Shown in pieces: positions 1 to 7,448 of a DNA stretch of 27,514 nt; position 1 is the stretch's first letter, and every line of letters starts with the position of its first letter. Origin of the DNA: a virus. Position numbers and translations under genes: made by a program. The stretch lies in the IMG/VR virus record IMGVR_UViG_3300047562_000926, positions 1 through 27,514 of that record. The stretch is one strand, 5' to 3'. Under the pieces are notes generated by a model. That model searched no databases, was not told the DNA's origin, and worked only from the letters and a program-made list of their open reading frames with translations.

Positions 1-164
1 GATGAATCATAGTGCAATCCTGTGCCGTTAAGTGTCGCTTCATCGATTGCAACGTTAAAATCACTATCAAAGTTTTCTTTTGTATAAACTTGCTCGACAT
101 CAAAGCTAAATTCACCAGTAACATTGTCATAGCTTAAATCACCACTCGCCGTGAACAGATTTCT
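1..164 (-). repeat. Fibre-gene repeat, second copy (incomplete at edge)
   Basis: Copy of the unit at 508-671, offset exactly 507 bases (169 codons): the Arg codon that opens the block lies at 162-164 here and at 669-671 in the other copy, and the Tyr of LTYD/LHYD lies at 9-11 and 516-518. The protein sequences match closely (FSFDVE, VYTK, NFDSDFNV in both) with many synonymous base differences, so the duplication is not recent. Confidence 0.75.
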
Positions 165-893
165 AATATTAGAAGTGACTATAGGATCACTGACATCAGC
201 TTGAACTCTTGCAGTTGTGTAGTATTGATTCAAGGCTCCTTCAGGCAAGTCATCAGTCGTACTTCCGCTAAGATCAAAACTAGCTACACCACCACTAGAG
301 TTTAAAACTTGAAATTGGCTACCACCAATGTCTTTTATTTGTAAACCACCCAGCTGAATGGTCTTTCCACTTAAATACAGAGTTCTCCACTTATGTGTTG
401 AATCACCTAGATCATATGCGCTATCTACGCTAGGTATAATGCTTCCGCTAACGGCCTTTAAGAAGTAGTTAGCGAGTTCTCCACTGTCGACGTGTAGTGT
501 ATTCGTTGACTCGTCATATGTCAGACCATACCCACCGATAGCGGCTTCATCTAAAGATACGTTAAAGTCTGAGTCAAAGTTAGCTTTTGTATAAACTGAT
601 TCTACGTCGAAGCTGAACTGCCCAGTCGCAGAGTCATATGTCAGGTCTCCGGCTGCACTGAACAATGATCTGATAGCTTGTCTTGGAACCGAATCTTCAA
701 AGCCATAGAGAACATAGTTGCTACTAGCAGAGTCATAAACTAAGATCTGTCCATCTATAGGACTAGTTGCAACGACGTCTTGTATTCCATCTAGTGTTAT
801 TGAACTAGAAGCTACGAATCGTCCAGTAGGAATGCCTACTATGACTTTCTTAACGATTGTGGTGTTATTGCCTACAGTAAGTTTAATCGCCAT
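1..893 (-). CDS. Tail-fibre-like virion protein, 3' end cut by window edge
   Basis: About 297 codons are readable from the ATG at 891-893 leftward with no stop before base 1, so the C-terminus lies outside the window. The protein is rich in Ser, Gly, Asp and Thr and carries an internal repeat: a block starting RSLFSAAGDLTYD recurs 169 codons later as RNLFTASGDLSYD, each followed by FSFDVE, VYTK and NFDSDFNV. Between the copies is a segment of the type DSAYDLGDSTHKWRTLYLSG, which I know from fibre and appendage proteins of marine T4-like phages. The role is inferred as a trimeric fibre or baseplate appendage that touches the host. The gene follows the 117-residue gene by 7 bases and shares its late promoter at 1310-1317. 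Family assignment is by repeat style and context only. Confidence 0.7.
   Translation of the reverse strand, partial: MAIKLTVGNNTTIVKKVIVGIPTGRFVASSSITLDGIQDVVATSPIDGQILVYDSASSNYVLYGFEDSVPRQAIRSLFSAAGDLTYDSATGQFSFDVESVYTKANFDSDFNVSLDEAAIGGYGLTYDESTNTLHVDSGELANYFLKAVSGSIIPSVDSAYDLGDSTHKWRTLYLSGKTIQLGGLQIKDIGGSQFQVLNSSGGVASFDLSGSTTDDLPEGALNQYYTTARVQADVSDPIVTSNIRNLFTASGDLSYDNVTGEFSFDVEQVYTKENFDSDFNVAIDEATLNGTGLHYDS
508..671 (-). repeat. Fibre-gene repeat, first copy
   Basis: N-terminal-side copy of the 507-base-period repeat in the fibre-like gene. It encodes the block from RSLFSAAGDLTYD to GYGLTYDES. More copies may lie beyond the left edge. Confidence 0.75.
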
Positions 894-900
894 GTCTATC

Positions 901-1254
901 TCACTTCGTGACTGATGGGGTTACTTGAATCCTGCCTTCGAGGATCCTCTCAACGATAGTATCTCCATCACTGTCTACAAATGAGATCTCAACATCATAT
1001 ACGTAGCGGCCAGCCTTCAAAGCATCTGTCTGAGTGTTAGTAAGAGAGAGCGTAATGATACCAGTAGTCGGATCTGGATTAATTCCAGTAGTAAATGCAG
1101 TGGTATCTGAAGAGTCGCTGTTATAGTTCTTCTTCATCTTTGCAGCGACACTGTAGTTTGTCAGATCTTTTGCTGCGCCAGTTGTATCTTCGCAGTGCAG
1201 CTCAATCGTAACGTCAGTGCCCTGATCGACACTGAACTCTTCGTAGGTGGCCAT
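901..1254 (-). CDS. Small Ig-like virion structural protein
   Basis: A 117-residue protein starting at the ATG at 1252-1254, preceded on the minus strand by an AGGGAG ribosome site. The pattern of short beta strands is that of a single Ig-like or BppU-like beta-sandwich domain: QGTDVTIELHCED, then DLTNYSVAAKMKK, then GIITLSLT, then GRYVYDVEI, then RILEGRIQVTPS. Such domains are common in phage baseplate and fibre-attachment proteins. It is the first gene of the leftward late unit and lies just upstream of the fibre-like gene, so a linker or virion-decoration role is likely. No enzymatic motif is visible. The family identification is structural guesswork from the sequence; that it belongs to the virion is inferred from the promoter and its neighbour. 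Confidence 0.6.
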   Translation of the reverse strand: MATYEEFSVDQGTDVTIELHCEDTTGAAKDLTNYSVAAKMKKNYNSDSSDTTAFTTGINPDPTTGIITLSLTNTQTDALKAGRYVYDVEISFVDSDGDTIVERILEGRIQVTPSVTK

Positions 1255-1309
1255 GAAATACTCCCTGTAATTTCTTTGTCGGACGTGACTTTACGCCCCT
1301 GCCTGGCTT

Positions 1310-1317
1310 TATTTATA
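1310..1317 (-). promoter_or_regulatory. T4-type late promoter, leftward
   Basis: The plus strand reads TATTTATA, which is TATAAATA on the minus strand, an exact match to the T4 gp55-dependent late promoter box. It lies 55 bases upstream of the 117-residue gene, allowing a normal leader. Confidence 0.8.
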
Positions 1318-1342
1318 ATAATAAAATATTTAGATAAATGTT

Positions 1343-1350
1343 TATAAATA
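1343..1350 (+). promoter_or_regulatory. T4-type late promoter, rightward, for the island
   Basis: Exact TATAAATA box in the plus orientation, 33 bases before the ATG at 1383. It is divergent from the box at 1310-1317. It is the only exact plus-strand box I found in the island, so it may serve the whole rightward operon. It also overlaps the upstream ATG at 1338, which argues against that start. Confidence 0.8.
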
Positions 1351-1370
1351 AAAATGAACTTATTAATGAC

Positions 1371-1376
1371 GGGAGG
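1371..1376 (+). promoter_or_regulatory. Ribosome binding site fixing the start at 1383
   Basis: GGGAGG, six bases before the ATG at 1383. It lies downstream of the late promoter and decides the start of the nitroreductase-like gene against the longer reading frame that opens at 1338. Confidence 0.75.
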
Positions 1377-1382
1377 TTTACA

Positions 1383-2129
1383 ATGAGTTTTAATCGTTAC
1401 TTGGAAAAAACAATCACTAAATCACAAAGATGCCAACGTAATTGGGATCTATCTAAAAGCATTCCTGCTGAAGATATTAAAACAATGATGACATCAGTGA
1501 CACAGTGCTCTTCAAAACAAAATCGTGTATTCTACAAGTGCAAGTTCATCACTAACAGAGAGATCATTGAAAAGATCTACAAGACAACAGGCGGTGCTGG
1601 ATATTATGACCGCACATCTTGGAAAACTTTGGCAGAGTGGGGAATGACAAGAGAAGAGGCTTTATCAAAAGATATGCTTCAAGATCAAAAGAGACCAGAA
1701 TATTGGGCAACAAGAATTTATGATGAGTCAGACGCAAGTATGAATCCTCAAGTTCTTGGAAATCTTTTAGTCGCTTTCATTAGAGATAGAGATCCTTCCG
1801 AAGGATATCGCACTCGTGAAGAAAGAATAAACGGTAAACATTTTAGCCAAGATGAAGAGCATAGTCTCACAAGCCGCGATGAATCTGTAGCGCTAGGTAT
1901 TGGTGCTGGCTACTTGACTCTTACCTCTAATATGCTTGGTTATGCTTCTGGTTGCTGCCAATGCCATGATGAGGATGAAGTAAGTAAAATCCTAGGTGAA
2001 GATGAACCAACTCTATTACTCATGGGCATCGGTTATCCTGATCCAAACAGAAATAGGCTTGAGCATCACCAAGCAGCAAAGAGATTCACTTCACATAATA
2101 AGACAGTTATTGTTGATGAAATAGTGTGA
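1383..2129 (+). CDS. Nitroreductase-like flavoprotein
   Basis: A 248-residue protein when started at the ATG at 1383, chosen because the GGGAGG site and the late promoter both lie upstream of it and downstream of the other in-frame ATG. Features expected of an FMN-dependent nitroreductase fold are an N-terminal basic stretch QRNWDLSKSIP (residues 18-28), the Ser-Lys-Gln-Asn turn near 44-47, and a C-terminal GIGAGYLTLTSNMLGY (172-187) followed by CCQC (191-194) and LLLMGIGYPD (211-220). Similar nitroreductase-family proteins occur in marine T4-like phages. The substrate is unknown; reduction of a quinone, nitro compound or flavin is the family's usual chemistry. It opens the rightward island. 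Its base composition looks like that of the structural genes. Confidence 0.65.
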   Translation: MSFNRYLEKTITKSQRCQRNWDLSKSIPAEDIKTMMTSVTQCSSKQNRVFYKCKFITNREIIEKIYKTTGGAGYYDRTSWKTLAEWGMTREEALSKDMLQDQKRPEYWATRIYDESDASMNPQVLGNLLVAFIRDRDPSEGYRTREERINGKHFSQDEEHSLTSRDESVALGIGAGYLTLTSNMLGYASGCCQCHDEDEVSKILGEDEPTLLLMGIGYPDPNRNRLEHHQAAKRFTSHNKTVIVDEIV

Positions 2130-2144
2130 TCAATCTATTTTATT

Positions 2145-2978
2145 ATGAAGAAAGTGAATATATTATGTACGAGCAAGCCTTGCGATGGCTTGCTCTACTA
2201 TAGCTATGAATATTGCTGCTATCTTAATTTTATTGGGGTAGCAGCAAATCTTATTATAATCACAAATCCAAAATTTTCAGAAGAAAATTATTGTGAATCA
2301 ATAAAAGAAAAATATACCTCATTTGAAAATGTAATCATCAACGATATTATTGATGATAGCACACCCATATTAGTTATGGGAAGAAGCATGATTACCATGG
2401 CTTATTTGGATAGATATGATTATAATATGGACCAAAGGATTATTTTAAGCTTATTATTAAAAAATAAAGTAATAGCAGTATATTCCGAGAATCATGGTTA
2501 CGAATATAATGATGCTTTGGAATACTTTAAACCAAAAGAAATTGTCAATTTATGCGATTACGATGTGTATCCAAATGGTTTGGGAAGTAAATTTGAAAAA
2601 AGAATTTATTTTGACATACATAAACCAATAAAGAATGAAGTAGAATTTGACTATTTGTTTAATGGTGGCAATAGAAGTTATTATGCTGATGTGATGAAAG
2701 TGATTAAAAAATATCCATCACATGGCATTATGGTCTATAATTTAGAATACATCAATGATAGCTATAATCATATATTAATGCCAGTTAAAAATTTATTAGG
2801 TAAATTTAATACCTACGTCTATACAAAATCGATTAACGATCCAGCACCACGTATAATCCAAGAGTGTAAATACTTTAATAAGAACATAATCTTTGAGAGC
2901 AACAACCTGGGCGCCGAGATTTATTATGAACGTGAAATCGAGATTCCAAATGTGGAGAATATATTAAATGAATTATAA
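2145..2978 (+). CDS. Possible GT-B-type glycosyltransferase
   Basis: A 277-residue protein with no strong database-style motif. It opens with a beta strand and hydrophobic stretches (VNILCTS; FIGVAANLIIITNP). The most telling part is the C-terminal region FNTYVYTKSINDPAPR followed by IIQECKYFNKNIIFES (residues 221-252), which resembles the nucleotide-sugar-binding end of GT-B enzymes, where an acidic residue (here E240) holds the donor. VEFDYLFNGGNRSYYADV (166-183) could be the start of the second Rossmann domain. The stop overlaps the next gene by 11 bases. Most of the gene is AT-rich (27-30% G+C in two counted lines), but the last 80-100 bases are visibly richer, as if a recombination junction lies inside it. 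The function is tentative. Confidence 0.4.
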   Translation: MKKVNILCTSKPCDGLLYYSYEYCCYLNFIGVAANLIIITNPKFSEENYCESIKEKYTSFENVIINDIIDDSTPILVMGRSMITMAYLDRYDYNMDQRIILSLLLKNKVIAVYSENHGYEYNDALEYFKPKEIVNLCDYDVYPNGLGSKFEKRIYFDIHKPIKNEVEFDYLFNGGNRSYYADVMKVIKKYPSHGIMVYNLEYINDSYNHILMPVKNLLGKFNTYVYTKSINDPAPRIIQECKYFNKNIIFESNNLGAEIYYEREIEIPNVENILNEL

Positions 2979-4035
2979 CGGATGGGATAGAGAATACTTA
3001 GAGAACAAATCTGAATACCAGAAACTATTCGATGAAGTGATGCAAGTCGATAACGATAGAAACGTAGAGTTTCTAGAGAAGAGAATTGCTGACTACTCAA
3101 ACAGAAGATATGCAGTAGCAGTCAGTAGCGCAACAGATGCGCTGTACTATTCTTTGCTATGCTATGGCATTGGTCCTGGTGATGACGTATTAGTATCAGA
3201 CTTCTCATGGATATCTACTGCCTCTTGCATATCCATGACAGGAGCTAACCCTATCTTCTGTGACATAGACCTAGAGTCTTATCACATCTCGATCGAATCA
3301 ATCCAAGAAAACTATACGTCTAAAACTAAGGCTCTGATCTATACACACCTCTTTGGTAATATGACGGACACTAAAGAGATACAAGATTTTTGTAAAGAAA
3401 AAGGCATTGCGTTTATTGAAGATGCAGCACAGTCACTAGGCTCTAGTTTAAATGGAGTAAAAGCTGGATCGATAGGAGATGTCAGCTCATATAGTTTTAA
3501 TAACAACAAAGTCATCGCTGGTATCTCCGGTGGTGGTATGTTGATGACTGACAACGAAGACTTTGCAAAGTTAGTTAGGAAATTGAGACGTCATGGCAAG
3601 GATAAAGACTATGAGATTCTTGGATACAACTCTAAGATGTTTTATATGAATGCGGCTTTCATTAACTTTAGATTAAACAAAATGGAAGAGTGGCAAAGGC
3701 GCAGACAGAGCATAGCTATGCAATATGAAGATTTCTTTTATGCTTTACCGATCCATTTCCAAACTATGGGTAATGGATTGAATCATAACTATCATAAGTA
3801 TGTTATTCGATTTGAAATAAAAGAAGAAAGAGACTTGATGCGTAAACAATTGAATGCTACAGTGCATTATGATAAACCAATATCTGAAAATTCAAAGTAT
3901 AAATCGATAGGTAAGCCGAACGCTAAGATAGTAAGTGATACGGTCTTATCGCTACCTATACATCCTTGGTTGACAGATCAAGAAATAAATATGATAGGAC
4001 TAAATGTGTCGATGAATGATATTAGAGCATCATGA
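2968..4035 (+). CDS. DegT/DnrJ/EryC1/StrS sugar aminotransferase
   Basis: A 355-residue protein of normal length for this PLP-dependent family, which moves an amino group from glutamate or glutamine to a keto-sugar on a nucleotide carrier. Landmarks in order: SSATDALYYSLL (53-64, the SGT-AL region), GIGPGDDVLV (67-76), EDAAQSLGSS (151-160, with D152 placed to contact the PLP ring nitrogen), and SYSFNNNKVIAGISGGGML (174-192), with K181 as the expected Schiff-base lysine. The start ATG at 2968 has GGAG at 2954-2957 and overlaps the preceding gene. G+C content is about 37% in a counted line, unlike the AT-rich genes on each side. In context it probably makes an amino sugar used by the glycosyltransferases of the island. 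The exact sugar and position cannot be read. Confidence 0.88.
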   Translation: MNYNGWDREYLENKSEYQKLFDEVMQVDNDRNVEFLEKRIADYSNRRYAVAVSSATDALYYSLLCYGIGPGDDVLVSDFSWISTASCISMTGANPIFCDIDLESYHISIESIQENYTSKTKALIYTHLFGNMTDTKEIQDFCKEKGIAFIEDAAQSLGSSLNGVKAGSIGDVSSYSFNNNKVIAGISGGGMLMTDNEDFAKLVRKLRRHGKDKDYEILGYNSKMFYMNAAFINFRLNKMEEWQRRRQSIAMQYEDFFYALPIHFQTMGNGLNHNYHKYVIRFEIKEERDLMRKQLNATVHYDKPISENSKYKSIGKPNAKIVSDTVLSLPIHPWLTDQEINMIGLNVSMNDIRAS

Positions 4036-4061
4036 AAAACAAAAAAAAATAAGGTAATACT

Positions 4062-4733
4062 ATGGCTGATTTAGATTATAAAATAATGAGTCCGTATAAA
4101 AGAGCACACCTCGGTGTCAATATAGACATTACTCACCGTTGTCCATTAGAGTGCCCGGCATGTCAGCGACAAGGTTGGGTACAAAAAGGAAAAAAAGTAC
4201 CTGGCCAGGATATGTCGATCGAGGAATTTAAAAAAATTATAGAATTCTTTCCAGCTCTTACATTCTGTGGCCAAAGATCAGATCCTGTACATCATCCAAA
4301 GTTTTTAGAATTTCTAAAAATTATGTATGAAAAGAAAATAATATGTGGTATTCATAATGCATCATCGGCAAAAAGTGAGGAATGGTATATAAAAGCATTT
4401 AAAGCACACCCATATGCTAGATGGGTATTTGGCATCGATGGCATGCCTAAGGATAGTAGTAAATATAGAATTAACCAGGATGGTGAAAAACTTTTTAACA
4501 TTATGTTAATGTCTAAACAATATCTGAAAAAACCTCCAGTATGGCAATATATTATCTTTAGTTATAATGAAAAAGATATAGAAGAAGCAAAAAGAATAGC
4601 TGAAGAAAATGAAATATATTTCCTATTAGTGCATTCATCAAGATTTACGCAATTAAAAGAAACAGAAAAAACTGATGTCATAAATTTTAAACCAAAAGAA
4701 ACGCAGAATTATGTCAAAACAGATTTTAACTAG
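4062..4733 (+). CDS. Radical SAM protein, SAM-core half
   Basis: A 223-residue protein with the radical SAM cluster motif C27-X3-C31-X2-C34 (THRCPLECPACQRQ), which binds the 4Fe-4S cluster that cleaves S-adenosylmethionine. Downstream are strands typical of the partial TIM barrel: LTFCGQRSDPVHHPKFL, WVFGIDGMP, WQYIIFSYNEKDIEEA and FLLVHSSRFT. RBS AAGG lies at 4051-4054. The frame ends at 4733, and the next frame, starting inside it at 4711, carries the cysteine-rich SPASM-like tail that such proteins normally have in the same chain. The gene is therefore either split by a one-base frameshift (mutation, assembly error or programmed) or has become two subunits. The substrate is unknown. Related proteins in phages and in surface-polysaccharide clusters lie next to aminotransferases, as here. 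Confidence 0.8.
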   Translation: MADLDYKIMSPYKRAHLGVNIDITHRCPLECPACQRQGWVQKGKKVPGQDMSIEEFKKIIEFFPALTFCGQRSDPVHHPKFLEFLKIMYEKKIICGIHNASSAKSEEWYIKAFKAHPYARWVFGIDGMPKDSSKYRINQDGEKLFNIMLMSKQYLKKPPVWQYIIFSYNEKDIEEAKRIAEENEIYFLLVHSSRFTQLKETEKTDVINFKPKETQNYVKTDFN

Positions 4734-5154
4734 CACATTAGATATACCAGAAGCGATGGATGCACGAACGCAAGAAATTACATCAGATAAACTCTATCCA
4801 AAATGTTTAGTTGGCAGTCAACAGTTTGCAGTTGACAACATGGGTCATTTAATACCGTGCTGCCAGTGCGACAGCACATATAATTTAAAAGATAAAAATT
4901 ATATTGAATTTCTTAAATATGTAAAAATAGAGGATTACGAATCAATAGAAGAGATATTACTATCAGATGCTTGGCTATTGTTTGAAGAAAACTTAAAGAA
5001 TAATCAAGGATTCAGAATGTGTCATCGCTATTGCGCCACAAAAGATACTTCATTTAAAAAGGAAGTTACATATATTGGTAAAGAAATTGTCAGACAAATG
5101 AATGATGGGGAACTAAATAATATTCCTAGGATGACAGATTTTAAAAGAAGATAA
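4711..5154 (+). CDS. SPASM-like C-terminal half of the split radical SAM protein
   Basis: A 147-residue frame whose ATG at 4711 lies 23 bases inside the end of the SAM-core gene, in the +1 frame. It has no SAM-cluster motif but has the cysteine spacing of an auxiliary iron-sulphur domain: C32 in LYPKCLVGS, C50-C51-x-C53 in GHLIPCCQCDS, and C104-x3-C108 in RMCHRYC. Phage radical SAM proteins of this type that I know place this pattern after the SAM core in one chain, so this reads as the detached second half. There is no clear ribosome site before 4711; coupling to the stop at 4733 could allow separate translation. It could be a working subunit, the product of a +1 frameshift, or a dead fragment. 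The open frame is intact to its stop. Confidence 0.7.
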   Translation: MSKQILTSTLDIPEAMDARTQEITSDKLYPKCLVGSQQFAVDNMGHLIPCCQCDSTYNLKDKNYIEFLKYVKIEDYESIEEILLSDAWLLFEENLKNNQGFRMCHRYCATKDTSFKKEVTYIGKEIVRQMNDGELNNIPRMTDFKRR

Positions 5155-5163
5155 CAAGACTTG

Positions 5164-6000
5164 ATGGAAAATTTAAAACCTAAAACATATAAAGAGCTAC
5201 TCGATTCTGAATATAAAGGTATTGATTTTTATTTGTCAAAATCTTGTAATAAATCATGCCACTATTGTACGGCATGGACTTTAGAAATGCGAAATCTAGA
5301 TGTTGATATGGATTTTTTCCATAGAACTTTAGAGTATTTAAAACCATTCAAAGCAAGAATAAATTTATTAGGTGGTGAACCAGCACTTATAAAAAATTTG
5401 GATGTTATAATTGCAGAAATAAAAAAATATGATAATCTTATTTGTGCAGTATTATCAAATTCTTTAATAAGAAAAAGATATCCATTCGTTCTTGAAGACC
5501 CGGATATATTTTATTTTGAGCATTTAGTATTAGACTTTCACGAAGACAAAATAGAAAAACTTGGTAATTATAAATTCTTACCGGAAAATAATAAAAATAA
5601 CTATAATTTAATTATAGAAACACCAAAGTATTTTGAATATAGAAATAATTTTAATTTATCAGAAATTGATCATAAAAATACAATCTTTAAAGAATATAAT
5701 TCTAGATCACCATCTTATAATATAAGAGTTCAGGTGCCTGAATTAACTAGAAGAGTTTGCGCTGCATTTCCATCTGTACCGGTAATAGATTTTGAAATCC
5801 AAAAAATTCGTCATTGCAGTAAAAAAGTTATTAATGGTTCTAGACAATTTGACGTAACTAAAGAAAACATTCATCGTATGATGACTTATGATTTATTTGA
5901 ATTTGAAGATTATTGTAAGACTTGCACAGAACAGATACGGCCTCAATTAGAAGAAAAAATATTAATAGTATATGAGTATAACGCAAGGGCCCTGAGATGA
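5164..6000 (+). CDS. Second radical SAM protein with cysteine-rich tail
   Basis: A 278-residue protein started at the ATG at 5164 rather than the TTG just before it. The radical SAM motif is C28-X3-C32-X2-C35 (SCNKSCHYCTAW), followed by the glycine-rich LLGGEPAL at 68-75, the GGE motif that contacts the methionine end of SAM. The C-terminus has further cysteines (RRVCAAFP, IRHCSKK, DYCKTCTE), which suggests an auxiliary cluster. It is very AT-rich (about 18-20% G+C in counted lines). It starts 9 bases after the split radical SAM pair and overlaps the carbamoyltransferase by four bases (ATGA), so all three are probably translated together. The substrate is unknown; a sugar or glycan substrate is suggested only by context. 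Confidence 0.78.
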   Translation: MENLKPKTYKELLDSEYKGIDFYLSKSCNKSCHYCTAWTLEMRNLDVDMDFFHRTLEYLKPFKARINLLGGEPALIKNLDVIIAEIKKYDNLICAVLSNSLIRKRYPFVLEDPDIFYFEHLVLDFHEDKIEKLGNYKFLPENNKNNYNLIIETPKYFEYRNNFNLSEIDHKNTIFKEYNSRSPSYNIRVQVPELTRRVCAAFPSVPVIDFEIQKIRHCSKKVINGSRQFDVTKENIHRMMTYDLFEFEDYCKTCTEQIRPQLEEKILIVYEYNARALR

Positions 6001-7448
6001 AAATTTATAGTATAGCGTTAAGCCCGCATGATCATAACGCGTATGACGGCGTATTTCATGATCAGCAAGAAAGATACACTAGAAGAAAACATAACATATA
6101 TCCAAATCAAGAAGATATAAGACCAATGATCGGATTTTATTTTGATTACTATAATCCTTCTGATCACGAGATATTTGCATTTACAATCACACAAGGTGGT
6201 TTAGAATTACTGCCCCGCAATTTAATTGATGATGATTTTTTAAAATTTAAACCAACAAAATTATGGGATTATTATAGAAAAGACAATGTGTACTATATTG
6301 ATCATCATCAGTCACACGCAACGTATGCATATCTTTCATCTGGATATACAGAATCGGATATCTTAGCTATTGACGGCCGCGGAATAAATTTTAAATGTAT
6401 CTTCATTAATAAAGATGGTGATATTATAGACTTATCAAATGCAGTTAGCATAGGTTCTTTATGGAACTATTTTGCAAAACTTTTGGGATTTGGTAACCTT
6501 GGTGCTGGAAAAATTATGGGTCTGGCTGCGTATGGTGAATATAGTCAAACCATGCAAACAATAATTGATTATTACTGTGATAATAATTTTCAATTTCCAG
6601 ATGGGCATATTGAATTAGTACGCGAACTTAAATTAGCAGATGTTGCATATACATTACAACAAGCTACGATTGAATTAATTAATGAACATGTGTTACCGTT
6701 AAAAACATGTGATAATATTTGTATCGCTGGTGGCGTTGCGTATAATGGTTATATGAATGAGGAATTTACAAAACACTATAAAAATGTATATGTCCCGCCA
6801 GCGCCAGGTGATGAGGGACAGTCACTTGGTGCGTATATGCATGCAGATTATATTTTAAATAATAATGTGCATATTCCTTCAGTCTATGGGGGTAAGGAAT
6901 ATGATTATGTTGGTGATGAAAAGGTAAATTTAATTGAGGTTGCGCAGGCAATTGCCGACGGTAAAATTGTAGGTTGGTTCCAGGGCAAATCAGAGAGTGG
7001 CAATCGTGCCTTAGGTAACCGTAGTATTCTTGCCGACCCACGAAACCCAAATATAAAAGACATAATTAATAGTACTATTAAACTCAGAGAAGATTATAGA
7101 CCTTTCGCACCCACAGTCCTTGAAGAATATTATCAAGAGTATTTTGATACTAATCAACCGAGTCCTTATATGTCAAGAATTGTACCAGTTAAATCTAATA
7201 AAATCCCTGGCGTTACCCATATTGACAATACAGCAAGAATACAAACATTGAATAGAGAACAAAATGCAAAATATTATGATTTAATAAATGAATTCTATAA
7301 AATAACTGGAATCCCGATGCTATTAAATACAAGTTTTAATTGCCAAGAACCTATGGTAGAAACACCCGAGGAAGCAATTAACACATTTTATAAAACACAA
7401 CTTGACTTATTGGTTATTAATGATTATATCTTGCGTAAAATGGGGTGA
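5997..7448 (+). CDS. NodU/CmcH/TobZ-family carbamoyltransferase, full-length
   Basis: A 483-residue two-domain enzyme that transfers a carbamoyl group from carbamoyl phosphate, through a carbamoyl-adenylate, to a hydroxyl of a sugar or natural product. Motifs in the N-terminal Kae1-like domain are ERYTRRKHN (25-33), DHHQSHAT (102-109, metal and substrate histidines), GLAAYG (175-180), IAGGVAYNG (243-251) and PAPGDEGQSLG (268-278). Motifs in the C-terminal YrdC-like domain are VGWFQGKSESGNRALGNRS (325-343), LADPR (345-349), EDYRPFAPTV (365-374) and LLNTSFN (442-448). It is somewhat shorter than many family members (about 550-600) but keeps both domains. The next gene begins 29 bases before its stop. 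In context it likely carbamoylates a sugar made or transferred by the island. Confidence 0.9.
   Translation: MKIYSIALSPHDHNAYDGVFHDQQERYTRRKHNIYPNQEDIRPMIGFYFDYYNPSDHEIFAFTITQGGLELLPRNLIDDDFLKFKPTKLWDYYRKDNVYYIDHHQSHATYAYLSSGYTESDILAIDGRGINFKCIFINKDGDIIDLSNAVSIGSLWNYFAKLLGFGNLGAGKIMGLAAYGEYSQTMQTIIDYYCDNNFQFPDGHIELVRELKLADVAYTLQQATIELINEHVLPLKTCDNICIAGGVAYNGYMNEEFTKHYKNVYVPPAPGDEGQSLGAYMHADYILNNNVHIPSVYGGKEYDYVGDEKVNLIEVAQAIADGKIVGWFQGKSESGNRALGNRSILADPRNPNIKDIINSTIKLREDYRPFAPTVLEEYYQEYFDTNQPSPYMSRIVPVKSNKIPGVTHIDNTARIQTLNREQNAKYYDLINEFYKITGIPMLLNTSFNCQEPMVETPEEAINTFYKTQLDLLVINDYILRKMG

Noticed and set aside
1338-1382. Longer N-terminus of the nitroreductase-like gene from the ATG at 1338
   Set aside because: The late promoter box (1343-1350) overlaps this start, and GGGAGG precedes the ATG at 1383, so the extra 15 residues would not be on the transcript.
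4031-4051. Six-codon frame MKNKKK overlapping the aminotransferase stop
   Set aside because: Made almost wholly by a run of A; too short and low in complexity to call.
4062-6000. RiPP-type peptide modification by the SPASM radical SAM proteins
   Set aside because: No small precursor-peptide gene or leader-binding domain was seen next to them; the neighbours are sugar enzymes.
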